Of a stretch of 64,000 nucleotides of DNA, positions 35,014-44,774 are shown piece by piece (position 1 is the first letter of the stretch; the number at the start of each line of letters is the position of its first letter). Where the stretch lies: positions 868,001 to 932,000 of the forward strand of contig NZ_OCSR01000002.1 of assembly GCF_900230185.1 (NCBI RefSeq), given 5' to 3'. Under the pieces are notes generated by a model. That model did not search any database and was not told where the DNA came from. It was given only the letters and a program-made list of their open reading frames with translations. The position numbers and the translations under genes were made by a program. This DNA comes from Burkholderia sp. OK233 (lineage in GTDB: Bacteria; Pseudomonadota; Gammaproteobacteria; Burkholderiales; Burkholderiaceae).

Positions 35014-35039
35014 CGCCAGCGCTCGGGCAAGAAGGGTGT

Positions 35040-35261
35040 CTATCGTGCCGCAGTTTGAACACCCGGATAAAAGCCCACAACCAGCACGATGTATGCGAGT
35101 GCGGCGAAAATACCGGCCAGGGTGCCGAGCCAGTCCCTGGCGGCTGCGCCGCGCGTGAAATGGACCGGAATCCCCACCAGCAGGTACGCGGCCAGGAAAA
35201 CGATCGTGACCATCAAGGGCGGGGGCGCGAACGAAACAACGACTTCGGCAAAGAGCCGCAT
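35040..35261 (-). CDS. small membrane protein, unknown function
   Basis: The 73-residue product has two hydrophobic segments (about residues 8-32 and 45-66) with a short loop containing HFTRGAAARDW. The internal ATG at 35261 is used. No known family is recognised. It converges on the helical protein gene 26 bp away. Support is codon pattern and membrane topology only. Confidence 0.5.
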   Translation of the reverse strand: MRLFAEVVVSFAPPPLMVTIVFLAAYLLVGIPVHFTRGAAARDWLGTLAGIFAALAYIVLVVGFYPGVQTAAR

Positions 35262-35394
35262 TCGCAAACCTCATAGAAGTCCGAAACAGCCGCGCTATCG
35301 CTGCGGCGAGTTCCACTGCCCGATCACTCGGGGCTATCGCGCGCTGAGAATATCCGCCGAATCGCGCGCGATGCCCGGGTGACAGACAGAACGG

Positions 35395-36057
35395 TTAATG
35401 AAGCTGTTCCACCAGGGCATCAGCGCCCTTGTCGAGGCCGGTCTTCGCGGCACTCAACGAACCAAAGGCTGCCGGCAGATTCATGGCGTTCGGATACTGC
35501 TTCGAAACGTATGCCTTCAACAGACGGCCGCTGGTGCCATCAAAGACCTCCACGGAGTAGGTAACCGAGCCGCTGAATGCACCCTGCCCTCCGCGGATTG
35601 CCTGTACGCCGTTATAAAGATTGCCCGCAAGGTCGAAATGCATGACCTGTCCGACGAGTAGCGTCGTCTTTTCGGCACCTGTCAGTGTCAGCTTGACCCG
35701 CAACGTATCGGGGCCGGCCTGAGTCGCAACGCTGAACCGTTTCGCGAGTTTCTCGGAGAACGTCTTCCCCATGTAGTCGGCGAGCGCTGCCTTGTCGGCC
35801 TCTTTCAGGTCACCGAACTGGTTGTCGCCGCCTTGATACACGGTGACCGGGTCCAGTATCACCTGCGTGTATTGGGGCCAAGCAACTGAAGTGGCGTACT
35901 TGTAGGGAACCTTGCCTGAGTCGTCATCGCGGTTCTGCTTCAACTGCGACGACGATGCGATACCCGTGTAGGCGACCGGTTGCACGCCGGCACACGCTGT
36001 CAGGGTTAGCACCGCCACTCCGGTGAAAAGAAGCGGGACTAGTTTGTTCTTGAACAT
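35395..36057 (-). CDS. DUF3313 lipoprotein
   Basis: The 220-residue precursor has a lipoprotein signal (FTGVAVLTLTACAG) with lipidated Cys22, then the DUF3313 pattern: YTQVILDPVTVYQGGDNQFG, DYMGKTFSEKLAKRF and SVEVFDGTSGRLLKAY. It would sit at the membrane facing the periplasm. Its start is 94 bp from a palindrome at 36151-36176, and the divergent TetR gene starts on the other side. TetR control is therefore likely. The function of DUF3313 proteins is unknown. Confidence 0.85.
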   Translation of the reverse strand: MFKNKLVPLLFTGVAVLTLTACAGVQPVAYTGIASSSQLKQNRDDDSGKVPYKYATSVAWPQYTQVILDPVTVYQGGDNQFGDLKEADKAALADYMGKTFSEKLAKRFSVATQAGPDTLRVKLTLTGAEKTTLLVGQVMHFDLAGNLYNGVQAIRGGQGAFSGSVTYSVEVFDGTSGRLLKAYVSKQYPNAMNLPAAFGSLSAAKTGLDKGADALVEQLH

Positions 36058-36150
36058 TTAGGTTTCCTCGAAAGCCCGGTTAAGTGCCAGGTGGCGCTCA
36101 GTTCAGGCGAGAACTGATCAGGTCGCCACAGTAGCACCGACAGATTAAGA

Positions 36151-36176
36151 TGTAAACCGTCCAGACGGACTGTACA
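36151..36176. promoter_or_regulatory. TetR operator candidate between lipoprotein and tetR genes
   Basis: TGTA-CCGTC-CA-GACGG-TACA forms a near-perfect palindrome with unpaired bases between the arms. The left part (AAACCGTC) is repeated in the site at 37028-37052 before pqiA. The position between divergent genes suits TetR autoregulation. Confidence 0.6.
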
Positions 36177-36351
36177 TTAAAAAACCGAGAGCGTACAATT
36201 ACGCTTCGTCAGGAGAACGCCTGCTCCGCCGCCGGTACGTAGAGCCGTTGCCGGCAGTGTGTTGTAGCCGGCTATTTGTCCACAAACAGAAGAGAGGCGC
36301 GCCAGCGATCAGGTGCGCGCTGCAATCGTCGCAACGTGATCAATATCGATA

Positions 36352-36948
36352 ATGGATAACCAGACCCGCTCGGAGATTTCCCGCAAAAAGGCGATTGCTG
36401 CCGCTTTCACCATCCTCACCCGAGATGGTGTCGGAGGGCTCACGTTCGATTCGCTGTCGCGTGAAAGTGGTATCAGCAAGGGTGGACTGCTTCACCAGTT
36501 CCGCACGAAGCACGGGGTACTGTGCGCGCTGTTGGAACAGCATCAGATTCAGTTCGAGCAAATCGGACGCGAATATGTGGCGAAGGAAGGCGCATCAAAG
36601 GCGGAACCAACGCTTGCAGCCCAGATTGCAATGTATCGGGAATCCTCGAATCAACCACACTCCGTGGCACGGGCCATTCTTGCAGCGCTCGTCGAGAGTC
36701 CTGAATTACTCGAAAGCATCAAGGCATCTGACACGGCGAAAATGAAGGCGTTGCAGGATGAGGCGCCTGACCTCGACTTGTCATTGTTGCGATACTTTGC
36801 AGCTAGCGGTCTCGCATTTCATTCTTTGATGGGACTGTCGCAATTGAGCAATTCGACGCGGAACAGGCTATTCGACCGCCTTCTTGACGAAGAGAGTTGG
36901 CCGGCGCAGATTCCACAACCCAAACCTCGTAAGCGGTCCGCCCGCTAA
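36352..36948 (+). CDS. TetR/AcrR family transcriptional regulator
   Basis: A 198-residue one-component regulator. The N-terminal helix-turn-helix is at about residues 10-55 (AIAAAFTILTRDGVGGLTFD then SLSRESGISKGGLLHQFRTK). The C-terminal helical domain carries the ligand pocket. The start ATG at 36352 follows GATAATGG. It is divergent from the DUF3313 lipoprotein and precedes pqiABC by 298 bp. Similar palindromes near both units suggest it represses them, with a membrane-active compound as possible inducer. Confidence 0.9.
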   Translation: MDNQTRSEISRKKAIAAAFTILTRDGVGGLTFDSLSRESGISKGGLLHQFRTKHGVLCALLEQHQIQFEQIGREYVAKEGASKAEPTLAAQIAMYRESSNQPHSVARAILAALVESPELLESIKASDTAKMKALQDEAPDLDLSLLRYFAASGLAFHSLMGLSQLSNSTRNRLFDRLLDEESWPAQIPQPKPRKRSAR

Positions 36949-37022
36949 CCGCCGCTGACGCGAGCAGGGCGAGCCGAGAACGACGTGATCGGCGCGCACT
37001 GACTGATTAACGATACTGCCCG

Positions 37023-37052
37023 TATAATACAAACCGTCTATCCGGTTTACAT
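37023..37052 (+). promoter_or_regulatory. pqiABC promoter with TetR operator candidate
   Basis: TATAAT at 37023-37028 is a consensus -10, with CTGACT 18 bases upstream as a weak -35. Immediately after, ACAAACCG-TCTAT-CCGGTTTACA forms an inverted repeat (37029-37051). It shares AAACCGTC with the palindrome at 36151-36176. A repressor bound here would cover the transcription start. Confidence 0.6.
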
Positions 37053-37246
37053 CTCGTATTTGCAGTGCTAAGCTGAGCCCTCACCTGAATCGTCAGCTCT
37101 GGGATCTCCCAGAAAGACACGTGCGAAGGCAATGGCCAACCGGGCCCAGCCCCGTCGCGTTAGCCGATGTCTACTCCCTTACGACCACTACCCCGAAAGT
37201 CAGATTGGGCGTTTCTGGATCGTGTTTCCACGAGCGGATGCAGAAG

Positions 37247-38524
37247 ATGAATAGAGACAACTTAATCGCATGTCACGAATGTGACTTCCTTCAGCGAGAA
37301 ACGCCGCTAGTTGAGCGCGGTGCTGCGCGATGTCAACGATGTGGTGCTGCGCTCTACCGATACCGAAACGTGCCGATGTTGCACGACTGGGCACTGGCGT
37401 TCACCTTGGCCGCGACGATCCTTTTCGCTGTTGCCAACCGCTTTCCGATCTTTGAACTCTGGGTCAATGGGGCATCCGTCGAAACCACCCTTTTCGGCAC
37501 AGCGTCCGCGCTTTACGCAGATGGCATGTGGCCGATCGCGGGCCTTGTGTTCGTGACAACACTTCTTATGCCTTCATTGAACATAGCAGCGGTGATCTAT
37601 CTTCTCTTGCCGTTGCATACAGGCGGATTTCCCCACAAACCTGAAATCGTTCTTCGTGTGCTGCGGCACGTTGCGCCATGGGGAATGATCGAGGTGCTGA
37701 TGGTCGGCATGCTGATCGCTCTCGTCAAACTCCAGCACATCGCGACGGTCGTACCCGGGGTAGGTGCATGGGCGTTCGGAGCCGTGATGATTCTGCTTGC
37801 CGCGGCGACTGTTGCGTTTAACCCCCGCGAACTATGGGCGCGCATCGACACGATGCGTCGCGACGGCGGCATGTCACACCCGTTGAATGCCAATATCACG
37901 GTAGCGACCGCAGCGCGCGCTGGTCTGTTCGCCTGTCACGATTGCGGCCTGCTCTCAAAGCCGCTTTTCGCCCATGTCGACGCCGGAATCTGCCCACGTT
38001 GTGGCGCAGTGCTGCACTCGCGCAAGCCCAATAGTCTAGGTCGCACGTGGGCATTCCTGTTCGCCGCCATGGTCCTTTACATCCCCGCCATTCTCCTGCC
38101 GGTCATGGTCACCAGTACCTTATTTGGCGCCCGGTCCGACACGATTCTGAGCGGTGCCGTGTTGCTCTGGACCTCCGGGTCGTGGTTGCTGGCAATAATC
38201 GTTTTCATCGCAAGCATCGTGGTGCCTGTGCTCAAGATTCTTTCGTTAGCCTATCTCGCGTGGAGCACCCAGTTGCGCTCTCCGCGAATTCCCCATCAAC
38301 GCACGCGTATTTATCGATTGATCGAGTTTGTCGGCCGCTGGTCGATGCTCGATATCTACGTGATCACCATCCTTGTCGCGTTCGTGCAATTCGGTTCGAT
38401 CGCAACGATCGACGCAGGTCCCGGATCGATTGCTTTCGGCGCGGTAGTCGTACTGACCATGTTCGCCGCGCTGTCGTTCGACCCGCGGCTCATCTGGGAC
38501 GCAGTGGAGTCAGAACGTGAATGA
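37247..38524 (+). CDS. pqiA: paraquat-inducible protein A family membrane protein
   Basis: A 425-residue inner-membrane protein with two similar halves. Each begins with a four-Cys zinc ribbon (CHECDF with CQRCGAAL at residues 9-32; CHDCGLL with CPRCGAVL in the second half) followed by four membrane segments. This is the PqiA/LetA (YebS) architecture, which works with an MCE-domain partner in envelope lipid transport. The ATG at 37247 is used; the frame is open to 37121. The stop overlaps the pqiB start, and pqiC follows. Confidence 0.9.
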   Translation: MNRDNLIACHECDFLQRETPLVERGAARCQRCGAALYRYRNVPMLHDWALAFTLAATILFAVANRFPIFELWVNGASVETTLFGTASALYADGMWPIAGLVFVTTLLMPSLNIAAVIYLLLPLHTGGFPHKPEIVLRVLRHVAPWGMIEVLMVGMLIALVKLQHIATVVPGVGAWAFGAVMILLAAATVAFNPRELWARIDTMRRDGGMSHPLNANITVATAARAGLFACHDCGLLSKPLFAHVDAGICPRCGAVLHSRKPNSLGRTWAFLFAAMVLYIPAILLPVMVTSTLFGARSDTILSGAVLLWTSGSWLLAIIVFIASIVVPVLKILSLAYLAWSTQLRSPRIPHQRTRIYRLIEFVGRWSMLDIYVITILVAFVQFGSIATIDAGPGSIAFGAVVVLTMFAALSFDPRLIWDAVESERE

Positions 38525-40145
38525 ATTGTCCGGACAGAATGATGATCAGGATACGTCCGGTTTTCCGAGCGCCGTCGCTGTCAAACATTCGAAGTGGCGC
38601 ATGCAACTCGTGTGGCTGGTGCCAATTGTCGCCGTGCTGATCGCCGGTTGGCTGGCCGTGAGGTCCGTCATGCAAACAGGTCCGACCATCACGATCAGGT
38701 TTTCCACTGGCGAGGGTATTGAGGCCGGCAAGACGAAGATCAAGTTCAAGAACGTCGATATTGGCGTAATCAGGAACGTTGAACTATCCGACGATCACAA
38801 GACGGTGCTTGCAAGCGCTGAAATGTCCCGCAACGCTTCCAGCATGCTCGTCGACGATACCCGCTTCTGGGTCGTTCGGCCGCGTATATCGGGCGGCACG
38901 GTATCGGGCATCGGTACGTTGTTGTCCGGTTCCCACATCGGAATGGATATCGGTACATCGCAAAAGGCGCGACGTGATTTCGTCGGACTCGAGTCACCGC
39001 CAGTACTCGCCTCCGGCGCACCGGGGCGAGAGTTTGTGCTTAAAAGTGAAAACCTCGGCTCACTCGATATTGGTTCGCCGGTGTTCTTCAGAAGGCTTCA
39101 GGTTGGCCAGATCGTCTCCTACGCACTCGACCCCAAAGGCGCGGGGATGATCGTACACGTCTTTGTCAATGCGCCTTACGACAAGTACGTGACGAACGAC
39201 ACCCGCTTCTGGCATGCAAGCGGCGTCGATGTGACCGTGGATACGACGGGCGTGAAGGTGGACACCGAATCATTGGTATCGATCCTGATTGGTGGCCTTG
39301 CATTCGAGAGTCCACCCGACACAAAGAGTGGAGTTGAAGCTGACGCCCTGCACCAGTACCCGCTTTTTCTCAATCGAACCGAGGCGATGAAGCGGCATGA
39401 CTCAATCATCGATAAGTACGTGTTGAATTTCAAAGAGTCTGTGCGTGGGCTCACCGTAGGAGCGCCCATCGACTTCCGCGGGATCGTCATCGGCGAGGTA
39501 TCGGCGATCAACACACACTTCGATCCGGCTACGCGGGAATTCAGTATCCCGGTCGAAGTCAACATTTTCCCGGAGCGCCTCATCCCGCGCGACGAATGGA
39601 AAGATCAAGGTGGTCAAATATCCTCCGCGCGAAAGGAATTTGCGGACTACCTGGTCTCAAAGGGGCTACGGGCACAACTGAGGACAGCAAGCCTGCTGAC
39701 CGGACAACTGTACATCGCGATCGATTTCTTCCCTTCCGCGCCGAAAGTGACCATGGACTGGAGTAAAAAGACGCCGCAACTGCCCACCGTGCCCGGCAAT
39801 CTGCAGGGCCTTCAGGAATCGATTACGGATCTCGTCGCGAAGCTGAACCGCATTCCGTTTGAAGGAATAGCCACGGACCTGCGCAAGACACTTGGTGAAG
39901 CGAACGCGCTGTTGAATACGATCAATACGGATATTGCACCTGACGCAAAAACGACGATGGCCGCAGCCCGTGAAGCGCTCACGTCGATCAATCGCACGAT
40001 GCAAAGCGATTCGCCACTACAACAAAGCACCGCCGACACCATGCGCGAAGTCTCGCGGGCTGCCGCCTCGATCCGTTCGCTTGCGGAATACCTCGAACGC
40101 CATCCCGAAGCGCTGATCCGTGGCAAAACCGAGGACAAGCCATGA
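38517..40145 (+). CDS. pqiB: PqiB-type MCE/MlaD domain protein
   Basis: The 542-residue protein has a single N-terminal membrane anchor (about residues 30-50) and then three MCE domains (starting near TITIRFSTGEGIEAGKTKIK, FVLKSENLGSLDIGSPVFFR and YVLNFKESVRGLTVGAPIDF). A helical C-terminal part contains NTINTDIAPDAKTTMAAARE. PqiB forms a periplasm-spanning channel for lipids together with PqiA. The start is GTG at 38517, overlapping pqiA by 8 bp. The stop overlaps pqiC by 4 bp. Confidence 0.92.
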   Translation: MNELSGQNDDQDTSGFPSAVAVKHSKWRMQLVWLVPIVAVLIAGWLAVRSVMQTGPTITIRFSTGEGIEAGKTKIKFKNVDIGVIRNVELSDDHKTVLASAEMSRNASSMLVDDTRFWVVRPRISGGTVSGIGTLLSGSHIGMDIGTSQKARRDFVGLESPPVLASGAPGREFVLKSENLGSLDIGSPVFFRRLQVGQIVSYALDPKGAGMIVHVFVNAPYDKYVTNDTRFWHASGVDVTVDTTGVKVDTESLVSILIGGLAFESPPDTKSGVEADALHQYPLFLNRTEAMKRHDSIIDKYVLNFKESVRGLTVGAPIDFRGIVIGEVSAINTHFDPATREFSIPVEVNIFPERLIPRDEWKDQGGQISSARKEFADYLVSKGLRAQLRTASLLTGQLYIAIDFFPSAPKVTMDWSKKTPQLPTVPGNLQGLQESITDLVAKLNRIPFEGIATDLRKTLGEANALLNTINTDIAPDAKTTMAAAREALTSINRTMQSDSPLQQSTADTMREVSRAAASIRSLAEYLERHPEALIRGKTEDKP

Positions 40146-40729
40146 TCCGACGTTCAGCATTACCTGTGTCGATGATCGCGCTGGTTCTTTTCGCCGGATG
40201 CGCAACGTCGCCGACGCCGGCGTTCTACACATTGAGCGCTGTCCAGCATATTGGACAGCCGCCAGGCACTGGTCCGATTGCGATCGCGATTGATCTGGTT
40301 ACGGTTCCCGAACTGGTCGATCGTTCGCAAATAGTCACGAAGCTCGACGCGAACCGCGTCCGTATCGACGAGTTTGCGCGCTGGGCCGATCCATTGAAGA
40401 GTCAGATTCCCCGTGTCCTCGCCGCGGATCTGGCGGAGATCATTCCGGGGGCGATCATATCGACTGTTCCACGGCGCGCGAACGACGACGCCTACCGCGT
40501 AACGGTTGACGTGCAGAACTTCGATTCATTCGCGGACGGTACGGTGATGCTGGTCGTTATCTGGTCGGTGCGTCCTCCAAATGGAGGAAAGCAGATTGCA
40601 GCGCGCTCTGTCGTTCGTCAGACCGCCGTCGGGTCTGGTTATGACGGCCTGGTCAAAGCACACAGTCAAGCCCTGTTGTCTGTAGCGAAGGATATCGCGG
40701 CGGCGACGCAATCGGCATTGCGATTATGA
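40142..40729 (+). CDS. pqiC: PqiC-type outer-membrane lipoprotein
   Basis: A 195-residue lipoprotein of the DUF330/ABC-type transport auxiliary family. The signal ends LVLFAGC with lipidated Cys20, then PTPAFYTLSAVQHIG and the QIPRVLAADLAEIIPGA segment follow, as in PqiC. It is thought to dock the PqiB tube to the outer membrane. The ATG overlaps the pqiB stop as ATGA, so all three genes form one coupled operon. No strong terminator follows. Confidence 0.9.
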   Translation: MIRRSALPVSMIALVLFAGCATSPTPAFYTLSAVQHIGQPPGTGPIAIAIDLVTVPELVDRSQIVTKLDANRVRIDEFARWADPLKSQIPRVLAADLAEIIPGAIISTVPRRANDDAYRVTVDVQNFDSFADGTVMLVVIWSVRPPNGGKQIAARSVVRQTAVGSGYDGLVKAHSQALLSVAKDIAAATQSALRL

Positions 40730-41019
40730 AAGGGCCAGGCGTGCGCGGTTTAAAGTCCAATTTCGGCGTACGGCCGTTCGATTTCCCAACAGCGCCTCGT
40801 TTGCAGCCTAACAGGCGCGCTAACAACATCTAACGGGACTACCGGCAATCTGCACGGCCGAGCGGAACCTCTGGCGCCATTTCCCAAGGTGCGTGCACGC
40901 CGGGCGGCCTGTTCCACGCGCACCTCGCAAGTACCAACAACGGATAACTCGACTCCTCTCCCTCCCCGGACAAAGATGACGGTACGGCAAAGTCACTTGC
41001 CAACGCCAAGGAGAGTGAA

Positions 41020-41724
41020 ATGAGTCAGCACGAAACCGAGCCGCGGATCGCGGTACTCGTATGCGTTGCGGAGCCGCTTTTGCAAGTCGGCGTTCGCGCG
41101 GCCCTTGCGGCTGAGCCGGACATGGAGGTCACCGATGCGGACCACGTCCTGGTCGATCGGAGTATCGAGGTCGTGGTCGCAGACAGCTCGACGGCAGCCA
41201 GGTTTGTGCAGGACGGCCGGCGCCTCGATCTTCCCGGACGCCTTCAACTCGCCCGTATTCTGGTGATCTCCGCCCAGGCCCGCGAGCACGCGGTTCGAAG
41301 CGCGTTGGAGCAGGGCATTCATGGCTTCGTGCTGACCAGCTCTCCGGTATGCGACCTCCTGGCGGGCGTCCGGGCGCTTTCGCGCGGCGGCAACTACCTG
41401 TGCCCGTCGGTGGCGCGGCTTTTGACCCAGATATCCCAGCGTGACATGTTGACGAGCCGCGAAGACGAGGTTCTTCGTCTACTGACCATGGGCCTATGCA
41501 ACAAATCGATCGCACGCGACCTGGAGATCGCGGTCGGGACCGTGAAGACCCACGTCAAGTCGATCATGTCCAAGCTGGACGCCAGTTGCCGAACCGAGGC
41601 CGCGCGCATCGCAACGGAGCGCGGACTCATCGAGATGCCGGACGCCGCGTCGGGGCGAGCCAAACCGCCCTCCTACGCGACGGCCTGGCTGCGCCCTGCT
41701 TTGTCCCAGGCGAGCTACGCCTAG
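41020..41724 (+). CDS. NarL/LuxR-type response regulator, diverged receiver
   Basis: The 234-residue protein has a receiver-like N-terminal half with one Asp in VVVADSSTAARF and a LARILVISAQ strand, but with a weak phosphorylation-site context. The C-terminal LuxR helix-turn-helix (LTSREDEVLRLLTMGLCNKS then IARDLEIAVGTVKTHVKSIM) is clear. No sensor kinase is adjacent. It converges on the large wHTH-ATPase gene, 58 bp away. Target genes are unknown. Confidence 0.88.
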   Translation: MSQHETEPRIAVLVCVAEPLLQVGVRAALAAEPDMEVTDADHVLVDRSIEVVVADSSTAARFVQDGRRLDLPGRLQLARILVISAQAREHAVRSALEQGIHGFVLTSSPVCDLLAGVRALSRGGNYLCPSVARLLTQISQRDMLTSREDEVLRLLTMGLCNKSIARDLEIAVGTVKTHVKSIMSKLDASCRTEAARIATERGLIEMPDAASGRAKPPSYATAWLRPALSQASYA

Positions 41725-41782
41725 TCCCATATTCGCGGACCAACGTCGAAGCAGCGCTTATGTCGTAAAGACGGAAATCCTG

Positions 41783-44611
41783 TCAGGAGACTTGACCAAG
41801 AAAACTTCGCGCCAGAGAGAGATCCAGTGACGTTTCGCCACCGGCGTCCTCGACGAGCGGGCCAAGCAAGCGCTGGGCGTCATCGTTCCGGCCGGCGCCA
41901 ATCAGGTGCTGAGCAAGCGCAACCGCTGCCCGAACCCGGGTCGACTTCACCCCTTGCGAACGTGCAAGTTCGATCGCGGCCAGGTAGCTTTTCTCCGACT
42001 GCTCCGGCTGACCCGCAGCCGCGCAGCAGTAGCCTCGCGCAAACAGGAGATCCGGCATGCGAAGAAAATCGCCACAACGCTGAATGAGTGCCTCGACCTC
42101 ATCACACGTATCGAGCGCAGCAGTGTGCAGCGACATGTCGGAAAACCCAATGGCCATCGTGGCGAGCGAGACGCTGGTCACCATTTCGTACCGGCACTCG
42201 TGGAGTATTTCGACCGAGCTTCGAATGAGTTCAACGCCTTCAGCCGGCCGGCCTCTGGCAATCAGCAACTGCCCACGCTCCATATTTGCAGAGGTGGAAT
42301 ACGGCGTAAGCGAGTGTTGCCTCGCAACCTGTTCTATCGTCTCGACGATTTCCTGCTGACGCGCGAGATTTCGAGCGTAGGAATGCACTGAACCGGCCCA
42401 GATGAGTCCGATGCAATAGGTTACCGCGTGGCCCGATTCACGCGCCTTTGCAATGGTCTCGTCGGCGACGGCGATAGCCTTTGCGTAGTGCCCGGTGAAC
42501 CACAAACTGCGTGCCCGGCCACATAACGCGCGGATGTGGAAGTCGAAACCGAGCTTGGACCTCGTACTGGACGATGCAACGGAGCTTCGGGCGAGCGAAC
42601 GCTCAAAATAATGCGTCGCTTCCTCAACATTGCCGACGAGCTGCAGCGCCACGCCCGTGAGCGAATCGACAATCGCTTGCGACTCCGTATCGTTCACCTC
42701 GGGTAAAAGCGACCGTGTCTTGCGGGCAATCGAAAGTGCGTCGGTATAGCGCCCATGCCGATGCAGCAGAACCGCATAGCCGTTGAGCAGGTGAAGCGTG
42801 CTCCTGAAATCGCCCAACTGTTCGGCTACCTCGATGCTTCGGCGATACGCCGTTTCGGCTTCATCGCCCCCTTTCGAAAACATCAGCGATTGACCAAGTG
42901 AGCCTTGCAGCCGCATTTCAAAATGCGAGCCGGCAAATTCCGCCGGCATCTGCGAGAGGGCGGTTTGCGCCCAACGAGAGCACTCAGCCACGTTCGACAG
43001 TTGAAGCAGCAGAGGACACAGCGCGGCCGCAAGCCTGACAGCGTCGGAAGTATGCTCGCCGTTGCGGAAATACCATTCCAGCGCTGCTCGCAGGTTAGCC
43101 AACTCCAACTCCACGACGTCAAGCGCCTCCTTGCCCAGGTTCCCGGACCCGTACTGCTGCACCCAGGCCCCGAAGTAGTCCGCAAAGCGCCGCGAGACGG
43201 ATGCCTCTTCGCCGGAGTCACATAGTTTCTTCCAGCAGTAGGACTTCGTTGTATCCAGCATTCCATACCGAAGCGTCGCTTCCCCTGCATCGACCGTGAC
43301 CAGCGACTTCGACACGAGACACGCGATCAGTTCGATAGCAAGCGACTTTTCGTAGTCGAAGCAGCAGACCTCGACGGCTGCGTCGAGTGAAAAGCGTCCC
43401 GCGAATACCGAGAGTTTTTGCAGAATATGCTTCTCATCGTCTGATAGGAGGTTGAAGCTCCAGTCAAGCGTTGCACGTAACGTCTGGTGACGCGGGACGA
43501 CGGTGCGCCTTCCATGCCACATCAGCCTGACACTCGCGTCGAAGTGCGACGTGATTGCCTTGAGGCCCAAAGCCTCGATACGACCAGCAGCCAGTTCGAT
43601 GGCAAGCGCGATGCCGTCCAGTTGCCGGCAAAGCTGCGAAGCCAACGCAGCATCGCTATCCTTGAGTTCAAAGCCCGAAAGGCTCGCGGCGGCGCGATCC
43701 ACGAACAACCTGACCGCCGGGAATCCAAGCGCTGCTTCGGCGGTTGTTCCCTCGCCTTCATGGGGGAAAGCCAAAGGCTGCAGGCGATAGACGAACTCAC
43801 TTTCGGCACGCAGCGGCTCGCGGCTGGTGGCGAGAATATGGACCTTCGGGCAGGTACGGATCAGCACCTCGGCAAGCTCTGCGGCCGCAGCGACGACATG
43901 CTCGCAGCAATCCAGAACGATGAGCGTATGGCGCTCGGCCAGATGGGTTGCCAGAGCCGACAGGTCGTCCAGGCGGTTCTGAAGTCCGACTGCACCTGCT
44001 ACGGATGAACGCACAAGTCCCGCGTCCGAGGTTACGGACAGATCGACAAAATGCACGTCACCATTGAATTGCCCCGCCGCCGAATTGGTGGACGCTATGG
44101 CTACGGTGGTTTTGCCAATGCCGCCTGGGCCGACGATCGAGACAAGGCGCCGCTGCTGAAGGCTGGCCACAAGCACCTCAACCTCTTCGTCGCGTCCGAC
44201 TACGGGCGTTGCCGGGGCCGGCAGAGATTTGACCGTGCCGGCAGAGGCCGAATTGGCCGGGCTGTCGAGCTCACGGCGTTCGACGATGGCAACGAACGTG
44301 TAGCCCTTGTTGGCTGTGTTGACGATATAGCGGCTACCGCCTTCCCCTTCTCCAAGCGCCTTGCGGATGGCAACAATGTGAAAGCGCAGGCTTCCCTCCT
44401 CCACGACCACGTCGGGCCAGACCCGGGAAAGCAGGTCCTTCTTGCTGACTACTGCCCCCGCGGAATCGACAAGTGCGATCAGTATGTCGAGAGCCCGGCC
44501 GCCGAGCCGGACCGGCAAACCACCGCGCTCCAGGAGGCGCTCCGAGGGAGACAACGTGAACGGACCAAAGGAGGCTCGCCACGCGGTGCCCTGTTCTGCT
44601 TTTCTTTGCAT
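41783..44611 (-). CDS. winged-helix / NB-ARC-type ATPase / TPR regulator
   Basis: A 942-residue multidomain regulator. Residues ~5-100 form an OmpR-type winged helix (FGPFTLSPSERLLERGGLPV, VWPDVVVEEGSLRFHIVAIR). An ATPase follows with Walker A GPGGIGKTTVAIA and Walker B-like LIVLDCCEHV, and the second half is repeat-rich helical (TPR-like) sequence. This is the layout of large one-component regulators such as the ATPase/TPR family near catabolic or secondary metabolism genes. The ATG at 44611 with AGAGGA upstream is preferred to a TTG at 44647. Signal and targets are unknown. Confidence 0.85.
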   Translation of the reverse strand: MQRKAEQGTAWRASFGPFTLSPSERLLERGGLPVRLGGRALDILIALVDSAGAVVSKKDLLSRVWPDVVVEEGSLRFHIVAIRKALGEGEGGSRYIVNTANKGYTFVAIVERRELDSPANSASAGTVKSLPAPATPVVGRDEEVEVLVASLQQRRLVSIVGPGGIGKTTVAIASTNSAAGQFNGDVHFVDLSVTSDAGLVRSSVAGAVGLQNRLDDLSALATHLAERHTLIVLDCCEHVVAAAAELAEVLIRTCPKVHILATSREPLRAESEFVYRLQPLAFPHEGEGTTAEAALGFPAVRLFVDRAAASLSGFELKDSDAALASQLCRQLDGIALAIELAAGRIEALGLKAITSHFDASVRLMWHGRRTVVPRHQTLRATLDWSFNLLSDDEKHILQKLSVFAGRFSLDAAVEVCCFDYEKSLAIELIACLVSKSLVTVDAGEATLRYGMLDTTKSYCWKKLCDSGEEASVSRRFADYFGAWVQQYGSGNLGKEALDVVELELANLRAALEWYFRNGEHTSDAVRLAAALCPLLLQLSNVAECSRWAQTALSQMPAEFAGSHFEMRLQGSLGQSLMFSKGGDEAETAYRRSIEVAEQLGDFRSTLHLLNGYAVLLHRHGRYTDALSIARKTRSLLPEVNDTESQAIVDSLTGVALQLVGNVEEATHYFERSLARSSVASSSTRSKLGFDFHIRALCGRARSLWFTGHYAKAIAVADETIAKARESGHAVTYCIGLIWAGSVHSYARNLARQQEIVETIEQVARQHSLTPYSTSANMERGQLLIARGRPAEGVELIRSSVEILHECRYEMVTSVSLATMAIGFSDMSLHTAALDTCDEVEALIQRCGDFLRMPDLLFARGYCCAAAGQPEQSEKSYLAAIELARSQGVKSTRVRAAVALAQHLIGAGRNDDAQRLLGPLVEDAGGETSLDLSLARSFLGQVS

Positions 44612-44774
44612 TGCAGCAAGTCCTCTATCCCCAGGCCCGATCCCCAAGGTTTGTGCGCGTTTTGATGACTAACTTCGCCCCTCTTCCACGAATCCCAAGT
44701 ACGCGTTTCCCGTCACGTCGGATCTTATGCGCAAGGTCTTCCGACCGCAGATGATATTGTGCTTCATCGCGTTT

